Positions 35,004 to 43,821 of a DNA stretch of 64,000 bases are shown one piece after another. The stretch's first letter is position 1, and every line of letters starts with the position of its first letter. A program made the position numbers and the translations under genes. The stretch covers positions 144,148 through 208,147 of the forward strand of contig CAVSII010000009.1 of the NCBI GenBank assembly GCA_963727955.1. The letters are read 5' to 3'. The stretch comes from Bog-756 sp963727955. Lineage in GTDB: Bacteria; Actinomycetota; Acidimicrobiia; Acidimicrobiales; RAAP-2. The notes under the pieces are model-generated. The model did no database searches. It saw nothing but the letters and a program-made list of their open reading frames with translations, and was not told the DNA's origin.

Positions 35004-36242
35004 GTGAACGTCCCAACCACTATCGACGCGGCTGCATGGCTTGGCAAGTACCTCGAGGACGCCGACGGCGACCAGGATCTGGCCCGGGCCATGATCGCGG
35101 CCTTCGCCGAGGCGCTGATGTCCGCCCAGGCCTCGATGCAGTGCGGCGCCGCCTACGGCGAACGCACCGACGAGCGGGAGAACTACCGCAACGGCTACCG
35201 GATGCGGCCCTGGGACACCCGGGTGGGCTCGGTCGACCTGTCGGTCCCCAAGCTCCGACGAGGGGTCTACAGCCCCGAGTTCTTGCTCCAGCCACGACGT
35301 CGTGCCGAGAAGGCCCTGGTGGCGGTGGTGTGCCAGGCCTACGTGGAAGGCGTGTCCACCCGCCGGGTCGACGACCTGGTCAAGGCCATGGGTATCGAAG
35401 GGCTCTCCAAGTCCGAGGTGTCCCGGATGGCCGAAGAGCTCGACGCCAAGGTGGCCGAGTTCCGGGAGCGGCCCCTCGATGGCGGTCCCTACCGCTACCT
35501 GTGGATCGACGCCGTCACCCAGCGGGTGCGGGAGGGAGGCCGGGTGGTCAACGTGTCGGCGGTGATCGCCACGGCCGTCAACGCCGACGGCTACCGAGAG
35601 ATCGTCGGCTTCGACATCGTGACCACCGAGGACACGGCGGCCTGGACGGCCTTTTTGCGCTACCTCGTCGCCCGGGGGATCTCCGGGGTGGAACTGGTCA
35701 TCTCCGACGCCCACGGGGGGATCAAGGCGGCCATCGCCCAGGTGTTCGCCGACGCCACCTGGCAACGGTGTCGAACCCATTTCATGGCCAATTTGGCCTC
35801 CCGGGTCCCCAAGGCCAACTGGCCCATGATCGCCGCGTTGGTGCGGTCCATCTTCGAACAACCAGACCGAGAGACCACCTGGGCCCAGCTGGGCGACGTG
35901 GTCGACAAGCTGACCCAGGCCGGCTTCAACGACGTGGCCGTCTACCTGCTCGACGCTGCCGACGACGTCTTGGCCTTCTCCTCGTTTCCGCCTGAACACT
36001 GGCCCAAGATCCGATCCAACAACCCCCAGGAGCGGCTCAACAAGGAGATCCGCCGGAGGACCGATGTGGTCGGGATCTTCCCCAATCGTCAGGCCGTCAT
36101 CCGCCTCGTCGGCGCCATCCTGGCCGAGCAGACCGACGAGTGGGCCATCACCAAGCGCTACATGAGCGTGGAGTCGCTCAAGGCCACCCGCAAGGACGAA
36201 CCAGCGGAATCCGACCCGAGACCGGCCATCGACGCTGGTTGA
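35004..36242 (+). CDS. IS256 (mutator) family transposase
   Basis: 412 residues from GTG 35004, preceded by GAGGAGG. The DDE residues are in YLWIDAVTQRV, LVISDAHGGIKAA and NNPQERLNKEIRRRTDVVG (the acidic end of the mutator motif). WQRCRTHFMANL is the conserved C/H segment. The frame is intact and both inverted repeats are present, so the element could be active. Confidence 0.95.
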   Translation: MNVPTTIDAAAWLGKYLEDADGDQDLARAMIAAFAEALMSAQASMQCGAAYGERTDERENYRNGYRMRPWDTRVGSVDLSVPKLRRGVYSPEFLLQPRRRAEKALVAVVCQAYVEGVSTRRVDDLVKAMGIEGLSKSEVSRMAEELDAKVAEFRERPLDGGPYRYLWIDAVTQRVREGGRVVNVSAVIATAVNADGYREIVGFDIVTTEDTAAWTAFLRYLVARGISGVELVISDAHGGIKAAIAQVFADATWQRCRTHFMANLASRVPKANWPMIAALVRSIFEQPDRETTWAQLGDVVDKLTQAGFNDVAVYLLDAADDVLAFSSFPPEHWPKIRSNNPQERLNKEIRRRTDVVGIFPNRQAVIRLVGAILAEQTDEWAITKRYMSVESLKATRKDEPAESDPRPAIDAG

Positions 36243-36336
36243 ACACCATCGCCGAAACCGGGAGGCACGCCATCGACACACCGACGTAGAGTCAGATCAA
36301 CAGGTTGACGCGAGGGCTTCGCAACTCACGAAGCTT

Positions 36337-36355
36337 GTACACCACTCGCTGGGAC
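36337..36355 (-). repeat. Right inverted repeat of the IS256-type element
   Basis: GTACACCACTCGCTGGGAC, 95 bp beyond the transposase stop; pairs with the left end. Confidence 0.85.
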
Positions 36356-36394
36356 GTGACCGCGTGAAAGACTGAGTGTCTCAAGGAGTAGGAG

Positions 36395-37288
36395 GTGGCA
36401 CCAGTTCACGAGGTCCGACTCCGACGGCTTGAAGCCGACGCAGGAGCAGAGCAAGTCGTAGGGGCCCTTGTGGCGGACGGTGCCGTCATCGTCCACGATC
36501 TGGTGACTCCAGACGTGGTCGACGCCATCAACGCAGAGGTCGAGCCGTACGTCGCACTGGCCGACCCCGACATGCGTCATCTCAACCCCGGGGTCCAAAT
36601 CTTCCACGCCCAGACTCGCCACGTCTCCGGTCTGGCCGGCAAGTCACCCACCTTTGCCACCGAGGTCATGATCCACCCGCTCCTCATGGCCGTTTGCGAG
36701 ACCATTCTGGGACCGTCGTGTGCCCGCTATCAGCTCAATCTGGCCCATTTGCTGGAGCGTCTGCCGGGCGCGGGAGACCAGTTCTGGCACCGGGACGAGA
36801 TCGTGTGGAACCTTGTGCCCGAACCCAAGCCCGAATTGCAGCTGGCCTCGGTGATCGCTCTGGTCGACTTCACATCTGAGAACGGCGCCACTCGGGTCTT
36901 TCCTGGGAGCCACCGATGGGAGGTCGGTCGCTACCCGAGCGCCGACGAGGCCGTTGCCGCCCAGATGCCGGCCGGCTCGGCGATCCTCTACCTGGGATCG
37001 ACGTTTCATGGCGGAGGGGCCCACACCGCCGCCGAGCCGCGCCGCGGCGTTCACCTGTCCTACACGCTGGGCTGGCTGCGAACCGAGGAGAACAATTATC
37101 TCGCCGTGCCGCCGGAGTTGGCCTACCGCCTACCCCGGCAGTGCCAGGAGGTCCTGGGCTATGCCGTCCACGATGCCATCGAGCGTGGCGGCGGCTACCT
37201 CGGCATGCTCGACCTCCGTGACCCGATCGAGCTGTTCGAAGAGGGCTGGACCGGTGGTGCCCGTAGTGAGCCGATCTCCGAGCTCTGA
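36395..37288 (+). CDS. Phytanoyl-CoA dioxygenase (PhyH) family protein
   Basis: 297 residues; non-haem Fe(II)/2-oxoglutarate oxygenase. The iron-binding HxD is FWHRDE (near residue 132), the distal His is in STFHGGGAHT, and the 2-oxoglutarate Arg follows in PRRGVHLSYT. GTG start with AAGGAGTAGGAGG upstream. The substrate is unknown; related enzymes hydroxylate lipids or secondary metabolites. It lies 39 bp outside the IS256 right end, so its native promoter may have been displaced. Confidence 0.88.
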   Translation: MAPVHEVRLRRLEADAGAEQVVGALVADGAVIVHDLVTPDVVDAINAEVEPYVALADPDMRHLNPGVQIFHAQTRHVSGLAGKSPTFATEVMIHPLLMAVCETILGPSCARYQLNLAHLLERLPGAGDQFWHRDEIVWNLVPEPKPELQLASVIALVDFTSENGATRVFPGSHRWEVGRYPSADEAVAAQMPAGSAILYLGSTFHGGGAHTAAEPRRGVHLSYTLGWLRTEENNYLAVPPELAYRLPRQCQEVLGYAVHDAIERGGGYLGMLDLRDPIELFEEGWTGGARSEPISEL

Positions 37289-37357
37289 CCAGTCGGAGTT
37301 CGATGCCACTGTTACCAGGTGGACACCGTCGAGGAATGGCTTCGGTAGGTCCGTCGG

Positions 37358-38341
37358 TTAATACGAGGGTGGTTGGCCGAAAAGGTCGGAAATGCGTTGC
37401 GAAATGCCGCGCACGGCCTCCGCGTTCACTTTCAACTCGAGACTGGGACCGCTCCGCGTGGCCGTGACGAAGCCGGCCTGTCGCAGCTGCTTCACGTGCA
37501 CGCTGATGGTTGGTTGGGCCAGATTGAAATCGAGAGCGAGGTCCCCAATGGACCGTGGTCCGGTCATGAGATGGTTGACGATGGCCAGACGGGTCGGCTC
37601 AGCAAGGACGCGGAGCTGACGGGCAAGCTCCTCGGTTCGGGCCCGAGCCCCGAGCTCACCCATCCCGGTGCTGACGCCGACCAATTGGCAGCCGGGCAAG
37701 TCCAGATACAGGCCCTTTCCGAAGAGGGCGCACACCACGAGAACCACCGGGACGCGTCGCTGGAGAATCTCGGGAAAATGCTCCTGAACCACACCGCAGT
37801 CGGCCGAGACCATTCGATTCCATTCGCCGCCCCGCGCCAGTTCCCGGCGAGCGGCATCGGCTCCATTTTCGGCGGTGGCCATCCCTTCCTCACGCCACCA
37901 CCGGTCCAGCGCGCCGTAGAGGGACTCCAGTGTGGCGCGATAGGCGGACCACCGGGCCGGGTCTTCGCACAGCTGGGTGATGCGCCCGTTGATGACTTCA
38001 CGAGCGTGTTCCGACTCCGACTGGAGAGGCAGGTCCCGAGGCACCAATGGGCGTGCCGAGTCCATGGCATCGAGGAGTCGATCGAAGTCGCTCTCCTCCA
38101 GCGCTCCCGCCGTGTGGGCCAATACCTCGATTTCGGAGAAGCTGTGCAGGTCGTCACCCCAGAACTCCCTGATTGCCGTGAACACAGGCGGAAATTCGTC
38201 CGCCACCTCCTGCAGGATGGGGTGCTGCGAACGCAGTTGTGATGACCAGGCCGCATGGGCCGCCCAGGACAGCTCCAGGGGCAGGGATGGCCCAATGACG
38301 GCGACCTCGACCGGCGATCCGGGTGCGTCCGTGAATTGCAT
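37358..38341 (-). CDS. ArsR-family regulator with large N-terminal domain
   Basis: 327 residues. The C-terminal winged helix (about 235-315) reads LAEPTRLAIVNHLMTGPRSI, then FNLAQPTISVHVKQLRQAGF. It lacks a CxC metal-binding pair, so it is probably not a metal sensor. The N-terminal 230 residues (helical, Trp-rich, e.g. LDRWWREEG) form an extra domain as in DUF5937-containing ArsR proteins; this assignment is tentative. It is divergent from a small gene across an AT-rich gap. Confidence 0.82.
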   Translation of the reverse strand: MQFTDAPGSPVEVAVIGPSLPLELSWAAHAAWSSQLRSQHPILQEVADEFPPVFTAIREFWGDDLHSFSEIEVLAHTAGALEESDFDRLLDAMDSARPLVPRDLPLQSESEHAREVINGRITQLCEDPARWSAYRATLESLYGALDRWWREEGMATAENGADAARRELARGGEWNRMVSADCGVVQEHFPEILQRRVPVVLVVCALFGKGLYLDLPGCQLVGVSTGMGELGARARTEELARQLRVLAEPTRLAIVNHLMTGPRSIGDLALDFNLAQPTISVHVKQLRQAGFVTATRSGPSLELKVNAEAVRGISQRISDLFGQPPSY

Positions 38342-38430
38342 AGGTCAAGAACTATATACCTAATTGTTTTGTTTGTCCAAATTAACGGGTAGGATGCATC
38401 CATGGGACAAGCAAGCAGAAGGGGAACATC
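38342..38430. promoter_or_regulatory. AT-rich divergent promoter region
   Basis: Between the ArsR gene and a small rightward gene. ACCTAATT (38358-38365) and AATTAACGGGT (38380-38390) are imperfect inverted halves that could form a regulator site. TAGGAT (38390-38395) is a plausible rightward -10, but no well-spaced -35 is visible. Confidence 0.35.
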
Positions 38431-38664
38431 ATGAACCCCGGGCTGGGGTCCCGTCTGGCCTACGAGCACCGTCGCGATCTCATTGGTCACGCCGGTCAAC
38501 CGAGCCGGTTCCACCGCAGGCCGGTCGCTGCCACCATGGGTGTGATCCTCATTCGCGCCGGGCGCCGCATTGCTGGACCCGAGGTGCTGCGAGACGGTCA
38601 CCTGGCTGCGCTCCTGTCGCCACGGCCCACCATGACCGTGGCCGAACATCGTCGCCACAGCTGA
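38431..38664 (+). CDS. Small hypothetical protein
   Basis: 77 residues, basic: RLAYEHRRDLIGHAGQPSRF near the start, then MGVILIRAGRRIAGPEVL. Good ribosome site (AAGGGGA) before the ATG. The arrangement of a helical RxxDL segment followed by a hydrophobic helix resembles small actinobacterial proteins of unknown role found beside ArsR-type regulators. It is divergent from such a regulator and possibly controlled by it. Confidence 0.6.
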   Translation: MNPGLGSRLAYEHRRDLIGHAGQPSRFHRRPVAATMGVILIRAGRRIAGPEVLRDGHLAALLSPRPTMTVAEHRRHS

Positions 38665-39059
38665 TCTGGCGACGGCTGGTGCTGGGTTCCCGGGCAGGAC
38701 AACTCGGCGTCCTCGCCCCCCGGGACCTCGTGGCTTATGGTCAGAAAGGCCTGTCGGCGGTCGATCGGGAACGGGTATGTAGAGGACGCACCGGCCAGCG
38801 CCGTCGTCGGGGATTGTCGTAGGGATAGGAATTACGGGGGATTCCCCTGCATCCTCCGGTACCATTTCTTGGCGTCGAGGCCCAATCGCTTCGGCCCAAC
38901 ACTTCCAGTGGGCGAAACGAACGCAACCGTCAACGCTGAGGTCGCCGAGTCCAATTCTCCTTGGCCCAACTCCTTCCTCGGTCCGAGCATAGGAAGGATT
39001 GCGCACCTCTTCGAAGGGCCGGAATGGCAGACGGGTCAGAACGAGGGTCAGTGGAGAAC
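38665..39059. other. 395-bp gap
   Basis: No supported gene. A rightward frame (38737-39063) and a leftward one (38741-38926) exist but lack ribosome sites and protein-like composition. It likely holds the promoter of the DUF2510 gene. Confidence 0.4.
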
Positions 39060-39566
39060 GTGAACAGCAGACCAACCAGGCACGGCTCCGGACTGTTCGT
39101 GGCCGGCATCATTCTGGCGGTGTTCGGTGGAATCGGCGTCGCCGCCGAGGCCAACAACCACGCCGTGTGTGACTCGACCCTCGGCCAGCTAGCCCAGTTC
39201 GATCAGAACATTCGGGACAGCTGCTCGACCGACAATGCCCTGTTCTACATGGGCATCGTTGCACTGGTCGCTGGATCGGTGCTGTTGGTAGTCGGCAGTG
39301 TCCGGTTGTCCAGGCCGCCAAGGCCGGCGTCTGCTCGGCAGGGACCCTTTCCGGGTCAACCCGGTCCGGGTTGGTACCCGTCACCGGGTCGCTCCGGCTA
39401 TGTCCGGTGGTGGGACGGCATTGGCTGGACAGAGCAGGAATACGTACAGGCCGTGCCACCACCGAAACCGCCACCACCGAAACCGCCACCACCGACACCG
39501 CCACCACCGACACCGACATCACCATGGCCAATGGCGCCGCCTCCGACCTCGCCGCCCCCTCCCTGA
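39060..39566 (+). CDS. DUF2510 membrane protein with proline-rich tail
   Basis: 168 residues. Two membrane helices (about 12-30 and 61-79) flank a loop with three cysteines. Then comes a DUF2510 module (GPGWYPSPGRSGYVRWWDGI and GWTEQ), and a Pro-rich tail of PPPK/PPPT repeats (PPKPPPPKPPPPTPPPPTP). GTG start with GTGGAGA upstream. DUF2510 modules are common in actinobacterial membrane proteins and have no assigned role. Its stop is 27 bp before the mannosidase gene. Confidence 0.75.
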   Translation: MNSRPTRHGSGLFVAGIILAVFGGIGVAAEANNHAVCDSTLGQLAQFDQNIRDSCSTDNALFYMGIVALVAGSVLLVVGSVRLSRPPRPASARQGPFPGQPGPGWYPSPGRSGYVRWWDGIGWTEQEYVQAVPPPKPPPPKPPPPTPPPPTPTSPWPMAPPPTSPPPP

Positions 39567-39592
39567 TCACCCGACCGTCATAGTGTGGCGGC

Positions 39593-42259
39593 ATGCCTGT
39601 CCGTCGCGTGGCTATCGTTCCTCACACCCACTGGGATCGTGAGTGGTACAAGTCCTTCCAGGATTTCCGACTCAACCTGGTCGACCTTCTCGATGTACTG
39701 CTACCCCTGCTGGATTCGGGTGAGAATTACCCGTACTTCATGCTGGACGGTCAGATGGCAGTGGTCGACGACTTTCTCGAAGTGCGACCCGAACAGGAAG
39801 ACCACCTGCGGTCGCTGGCTGTGGCCGGGCGCATCAGCATGGGGCCCTGGTACATCCTCATGGATGAATTTCTGGCCTCCGGCGAGACCATCATCCGCAA
39901 CTTGCAGATGGGTCTGGTCCGCGCCGCTGCCTTCGGCGGAGCTATGCCAGTCGGCTACCTGCCTGACATGTTCGGACATATCGCACAGATGCCCCAGATA
40001 CTCCGACTAGCCGGATTGACCGACGCCGTGGTCTGGCGGGGCGTGCCGTCGACGGTCACCAAAACGGGGTTCTTCTGGGAAGCGCCCGACGGCTCCACCG
40101 TGCGGGCCGAGTACCTTCCCACCGGCTACAGCAACGGCGCCAAACTCCCCGACGATGCCAAGGCACTGGTACAGCGGGTGGCCGAGCATCTGGAGGAGGT
40201 CGGAGATCTGGTCATCGGCGATCTGTTGTACATGAACGGCTCCGACCATCTGAAGCCACAGCCATGGCTGGGACGGGTCGTGGCTGAAGCCAATGACCTC
40301 CAGGACGACCTCGTCTTCGAGATCCTGTCCCTCCCCGACTACCTGGCTTCGGCATCGACCCTCGATTTAGAGGTCTGGAAAGGGGAACTCCGTTCCGGCT
40401 TCCGGGCCGACATGTTGATGGGCGTCACCTCGAACCGGGTTGACGTCAAGCGCTTGGGGGGACGAGCCGTTCGGGACCTGGAGCGACGGGCCGAGCCTCT
40501 CGCCGCACTCTTCCAACCACCTTCGCGGTGGCCGCAGCGGCAGCTCGAGCTGGCCTGGAGAGAGATCGTACGTAACTCGGCACACGATTCCATCTGTGCC
40601 TGCTCGGTGGACGACGTTGTCGACGCAGTCATGCACCGCTATGCAGAAGCACACTCCATCGCCACCGGACTGGCCGACAGGGCCATTTCGGCGCTGGCCG
40701 CTTCGTTGGCCGAACCAGGGTGGCACGTGCTCAATCCCGCTCACCGTGCCCGCTCCGGTCTCGTCGAGCTGGACGTCGGAGCCCTTGAGCTACAGGGCGG
40801 CGACGTCCAGGTGCTCGAGGAGAACAATGGCCACATGGGGTCCATGGAGCTCGATGCCGAGACGGTCCGCACTGTCCTCGGCATGCTCCAGAGTCCGCAG
40901 ATCGAGCACGACACCTGGCTTCACGACATCGTGGTCGAGGAGGACGGCGAGGGGATCGACATCACCCTGTTGGCGGGACACGAAGAGCGCCACGATGTAT
41001 CGATCGTGCAGGCTAAGCGAGAGGTCTACGCCCGTCTGGAGGCGCGACCCCAGGCTGTGATTCGGCTGGGGATGGACCGGCCACCTGTGCGGCGGATCGT
41101 GGCCCGCTCCGCCATGGTGGCGGGATTTGGGTGGCAGCCGCTCGAACCGGTGACCCTGGAGCATCCGGTTGTGACCAGTGCACCGGGAGAGCCGGTTTCG
41201 CTGGCCAATGGTTTGGTATCGATCGAAATCGACCCGCAACTCGGAACCTTCTCCCTAGACGGACGATCGGGCTATGGCCAGCTGGTCGATGGCGGTGACC
41301 TGGGCGACTCCTACAACTACTCGCCCCCGCGTCACGACAGCCTGGTGGATCGACCGGAAACGGTGGCGGTGGTTGTGACCGAACGGGGACCGGTGCGGGC
41401 ACGCGTGATCATCACCGCCAGTTACCGCTGGCCCGATCGTGTTGACGGGAATTCGCAGGAGCGGGTGGGCGAGCGGTTGACCGAGGTGCAAACCATGGTC
41501 GAGCTGAGGGCGGATGAGCCCGTGGTGCGGGTTACGACCACGTTCATCAATCCCAGTCGGGACCACCGGCTTCGGGTGCACCTGCCGTTGCCCGAGCCGG
41601 CCCGGACATCCAGGGCCGAGAGTGCCTTCGCTGTGGTCGAGCGGGGACTGACGGCCGAAGGCCGCGCCGACGAGTACGGGCTACCCACCGCCCCGGCCCA
41701 TCGGTTCGTATCGGCCGGAGGCTTGACCGTCGTCCATGACGGTGTCTGTGAGTACGAGCTCATCGACATCGGCCCCACCCCCGAGGGTGACGCTGCCTCG
41801 ACGTTGGCGCTGACCGTGCTGCGGTCGACCGGCATGTTGTCACGGCAAGGAATGACCTACCGGCCCTTCTCCGCTGGACCTCTGACACCGGTCGAAGGAC
41901 TGCAGATGAGCGGTCGCCCTATCTCTCTGCGCTACGCCCTGGGACTGGGCGTCGGCGATCCGTACGCCCTGGCCGACGACGTTCTCCTACCCCTCGAGGT
42001 GTTGGCCAGCTCCGGTGGGGGCACCCGACCGCCTGCCGGGAGTGAGTTGCAGATCAGCGGCGCCCAGGTCAGCGCCGTGCGCCGGGAGAACGGGGTGCTC
42101 GAGGTCCGCGTCTTCAACCCGGACGCCGTGGCAACAGAGGTGTCCATACCCGGGAAGACGGGCTGGCTGGTCGATCTGCGTGGGCATCCGGTGGGTTCGT
42201 TCGAGGGCGCATTCGGGCTACGACCTTTTGGGGTGACCACGGCCAGGCTGTCAGAGTGA
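39593..42259 (+). CDS. Glycoside hydrolase family 38 alpha-mannosidase
   Basis: 888 residues, no signal peptide, probably cytosolic. The zinc motif HTHWDREW is at residues 11-18, and the probable nucleophile is D125 in GYLPDMFGHIAQMP. The helical middle region has SAHDSICACSVDDVVDAV (the HDS motif). C-terminal beta domains extend from about 380. Bacterial GH38 enzymes trim alpha-mannosides. In this window no sugar transporter or regulator lies beside it. Confidence 0.93.
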   Translation: MPVRRVAIVPHTHWDREWYKSFQDFRLNLVDLLDVLLPLLDSGENYPYFMLDGQMAVVDDFLEVRPEQEDHLRSLAVAGRISMGPWYILMDEFLASGETIIRNLQMGLVRAAAFGGAMPVGYLPDMFGHIAQMPQILRLAGLTDAVVWRGVPSTVTKTGFFWEAPDGSTVRAEYLPTGYSNGAKLPDDAKALVQRVAEHLEEVGDLVIGDLLYMNGSDHLKPQPWLGRVVAEANDLQDDLVFEILSLPDYLASASTLDLEVWKGELRSGFRADMLMGVTSNRVDVKRLGGRAVRDLERRAEPLAALFQPPSRWPQRQLELAWREIVRNSAHDSICACSVDDVVDAVMHRYAEAHSIATGLADRAISALAASLAEPGWHVLNPAHRARSGLVELDVGALELQGGDVQVLEENNGHMGSMELDAETVRTVLGMLQSPQIEHDTWLHDIVVEEDGEGIDITLLAGHEERHDVSIVQAKREVYARLEARPQAVIRLGMDRPPVRRIVARSAMVAGFGWQPLEPVTLEHPVVTSAPGEPVSLANGLVSIEIDPQLGTFSLDGRSGYGQLVDGGDLGDSYNYSPPRHDSLVDRPETVAVVVTERGPVRARVIITASYRWPDRVDGNSQERVGERLTEVQTMVELRADEPVVRVTTTFINPSRDHRLRVHLPLPEPARTSRAESAFAVVERGLTAEGRADEYGLPTAPAHRFVSAGGLTVVHDGVCEYELIDIGPTPEGDAASTLALTVLRSTGMLSRQGMTYRPFSAGPLTPVEGLQMSGRPISLRYALGLGVGDPYALADDVLLPLEVLASSGGGTRPPAGSELQISGAQVSAVRRENGVLEVRVFNPDAVATEVSIPGKTGWLVDLRGHPVGSFEGAFGLRPFGVTTARLSE

Positions 42260-42836
42260 CCCGGCAGCGACAGCGTCCGTTACAAGCCAGGGGTTGTGGG
42301 TACCATCCCTCTGATGGCCGAAAGGGATTCGAGCGTTCACCGGCGTACCCGGGTCCGGTGGTGGCGCCGGTTTCCGATCGGCAGCGCGCCGCGGCCTGGA
42401 TCGAATCCGCGGTCCCGATCGACGGGGAGGTCGAATACGCCGGCAGCCGACGTCTCGGATTTGCTCCGGCCCACGGACCGTTACAGGAGTCCCGTCGTAT
42501 GGGATCTGGGGTTGTCGGCTCTGGCCGACGCCATCGGGGCCGGAAGCATCTCCGACTCGAGATCCGCCGCTACCGCAGCCGAAACTGCCATCGGGTGCCG
42601 ATTTGGGCCACCGCAGTCTCGCCTCCCGAAGTCCGTGGTCAAGTTGGATGAAGCGAAGGCCGATCAATCGCGCCGGCTGAACCGGCTCATCGACATCTCT
42701 CCGGCCGAAACCCTGGGATGCCGGTGATCAGACCGGGCTGAGCGGTAACTCTTCGATGGTGTGCAACCGCGTGATTGGCGGTCCGATTTGCGGGGCGGGC
42801 CCCGAGCCAGATGTTTGACCGTTTCCTCACGAGCGT
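42260..42836. other. 577-bp zone with no intact gene; possible degenerate sequence
   Basis: Rightward frames from 42256 (RQRAAAWIESAVPIDGEVEY) and from 42296 (RYRSPVVWDLGLSALADAIG) each have short protein-like stretches but in different phases. This may be one or more decayed genes. No family can be named. Confidence 0.35.
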
Positions 42837-42995
42837 TTGGCCAGGCACGAAGTTTCCGGTGCCGACCTCAGCGGGGTCGACCTCGACCGGTCGGACCTCA
42901 CCGGTTTCGATCTGACCGACGCCGACGTGCCCGCTCAGTTGCGTGTCCGGAACCGGGCACCCCGTGCTGGGGCTCCTCACCACTGCCGGCCGTAA
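42837..42995 (+). pseudogene. Pentapeptide-repeat protein fragment
   Basis: A 52-codon frame from a TTG (upstream stop in phase) contains five consecutive pentapeptide units: GADLS GVDLD RSDLT GFDLT DADVP. Real pentapeptide proteins are much longer, so this looks like a leftover 3' end. It overlaps the convergent nitroreductase stop. Confidence 0.5.
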
Positions 42996-43600
42996 TGCTC
43001 GCGGTGAGCCCGCTCGGTGAGGGGAAGTCGCCGGGGTGGGCCGAGGGGTCGGCGGGGCCAACCGAGAGGGACCACGGCCATGGGCACGACGGCAGGAGGC
43101 AGGGTGAGGAGGGAGCCCAGTTCGTCGGCCAAAAAGGTGGCCAGTGTGGTCATGGCCGAGCCGAGGCCGAGGGCGGTGGCTGCCAACAGGAGATTCTGCG
43201 TGGCCGGGAACACAGAGGAGGGCAGCGTGGACTCGAGGCCAAGGCGCCCATCGCCGCAGACGACGATGATCACCGGGGCCGCGGGGATCGCACCTTCGGC
43301 TCCCTGGTCGACGTCGCGGAGGAGGGTCGGTGACAGCCGGTCCTGGGAGTACTGGCGCCCCCCCTCTCGCCAGGCGCGACGCATCAGGTTTCCGATGTCA
43401 TCCCGTCGTTCGGGTTCCCGGACGACCACAAATACCCAGGGTTGGCGGTTTTCGGCGCTCGGCGCATGGGTGGCGGCCCGAAGGCAGAGCTCGACCAGGG
43501 CCTCGTCCACAGGTCGGTCGGAGAACTGCCGACAGGCACGTTGCCTGAAGACCACGTCGAAGAAGGGATTCGCTTCCGGGGCTTGCTCGTCACCGGCCAC
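42977..43600 (-). CDS. Nitroreductase-family flavoprotein
   Basis: 207 residues. FMN-binding start FRQRACRQFSDRPVDEALV, then THAPSAENRQPWVFVVV, the FPATQNLLLAATALGLGSA helix and the VVPLGWPRRPLGPPRRLPL C-terminal motif. The family reduces nitro groups, quinones or related compounds with NAD(P)H and FMN. The substrate is not readable. It is a monocistronic leftward gene. Confidence 0.9.
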   Translation of the reverse strand: MAGDEQAPEANPFFDVVFRQRACRQFSDRPVDEALVELCLRAATHAPSAENRQPWVFVVVREPERRDDIGNLMRRAWREGGRQYSQDRLSPTLLRDVDQGAEGAIPAAPVIIVVCGDGRLGLESTLPSSVFPATQNLLLAATALGLGSAMTTLATFLADELGSLLTLPPAVVPMAVVPLGWPRRPLGPPRRLPLTERAHREHYGRQW

Positions 43601-43821
43601 GGTTCCACCCCACCCTTCGCATCATAAGAGCGGTCCCGGCGGTCCCGCGGTCGTCCCGAAGCTAGCCCGGCGCACCGGCGGGGAGGTAGGACGACCCGGA
43701 TGCATCGTCAGGAAGAGGTCACTAGAGTCACCGTCGACCGGACGAGCGTCCGGGCTCGCTTCGGGAGAAGGTGAGCGGACGCCATAAGCGGGCGCAAGCG
43801 CCCTCGATGTCAGGAGCACCC

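Larger units (their letters stand above)
34891..36355 (+). mobile_element. Complete IS256-type insertion sequence
   Basis: 1,465 bp bounded by imperfect inverted repeats: GTCCCAACCAGTGGTGTAC at the left (34891-34909) and GTACACCACTCGCTGGGAC at the right (36337-36355), 17 of 19 bp matching. One intact transposase lies between. The flanking 8-bp sequences (AAAGTTGA and GTGACCGC) do not match, so no target duplication is visible. Confidence 0.88.

Noticed and set aside
34761..36281. 506-codon minus-strand frame across the IS256-type element
   Set aside because: Antisense to an intact transposase, His/Gly/Asp-rich shadow composition.
38737..39063. 108-codon frame between two small genes
   Set aside because: No ribosome site, mixed composition, overlaps the start of the DUF2510 gene.
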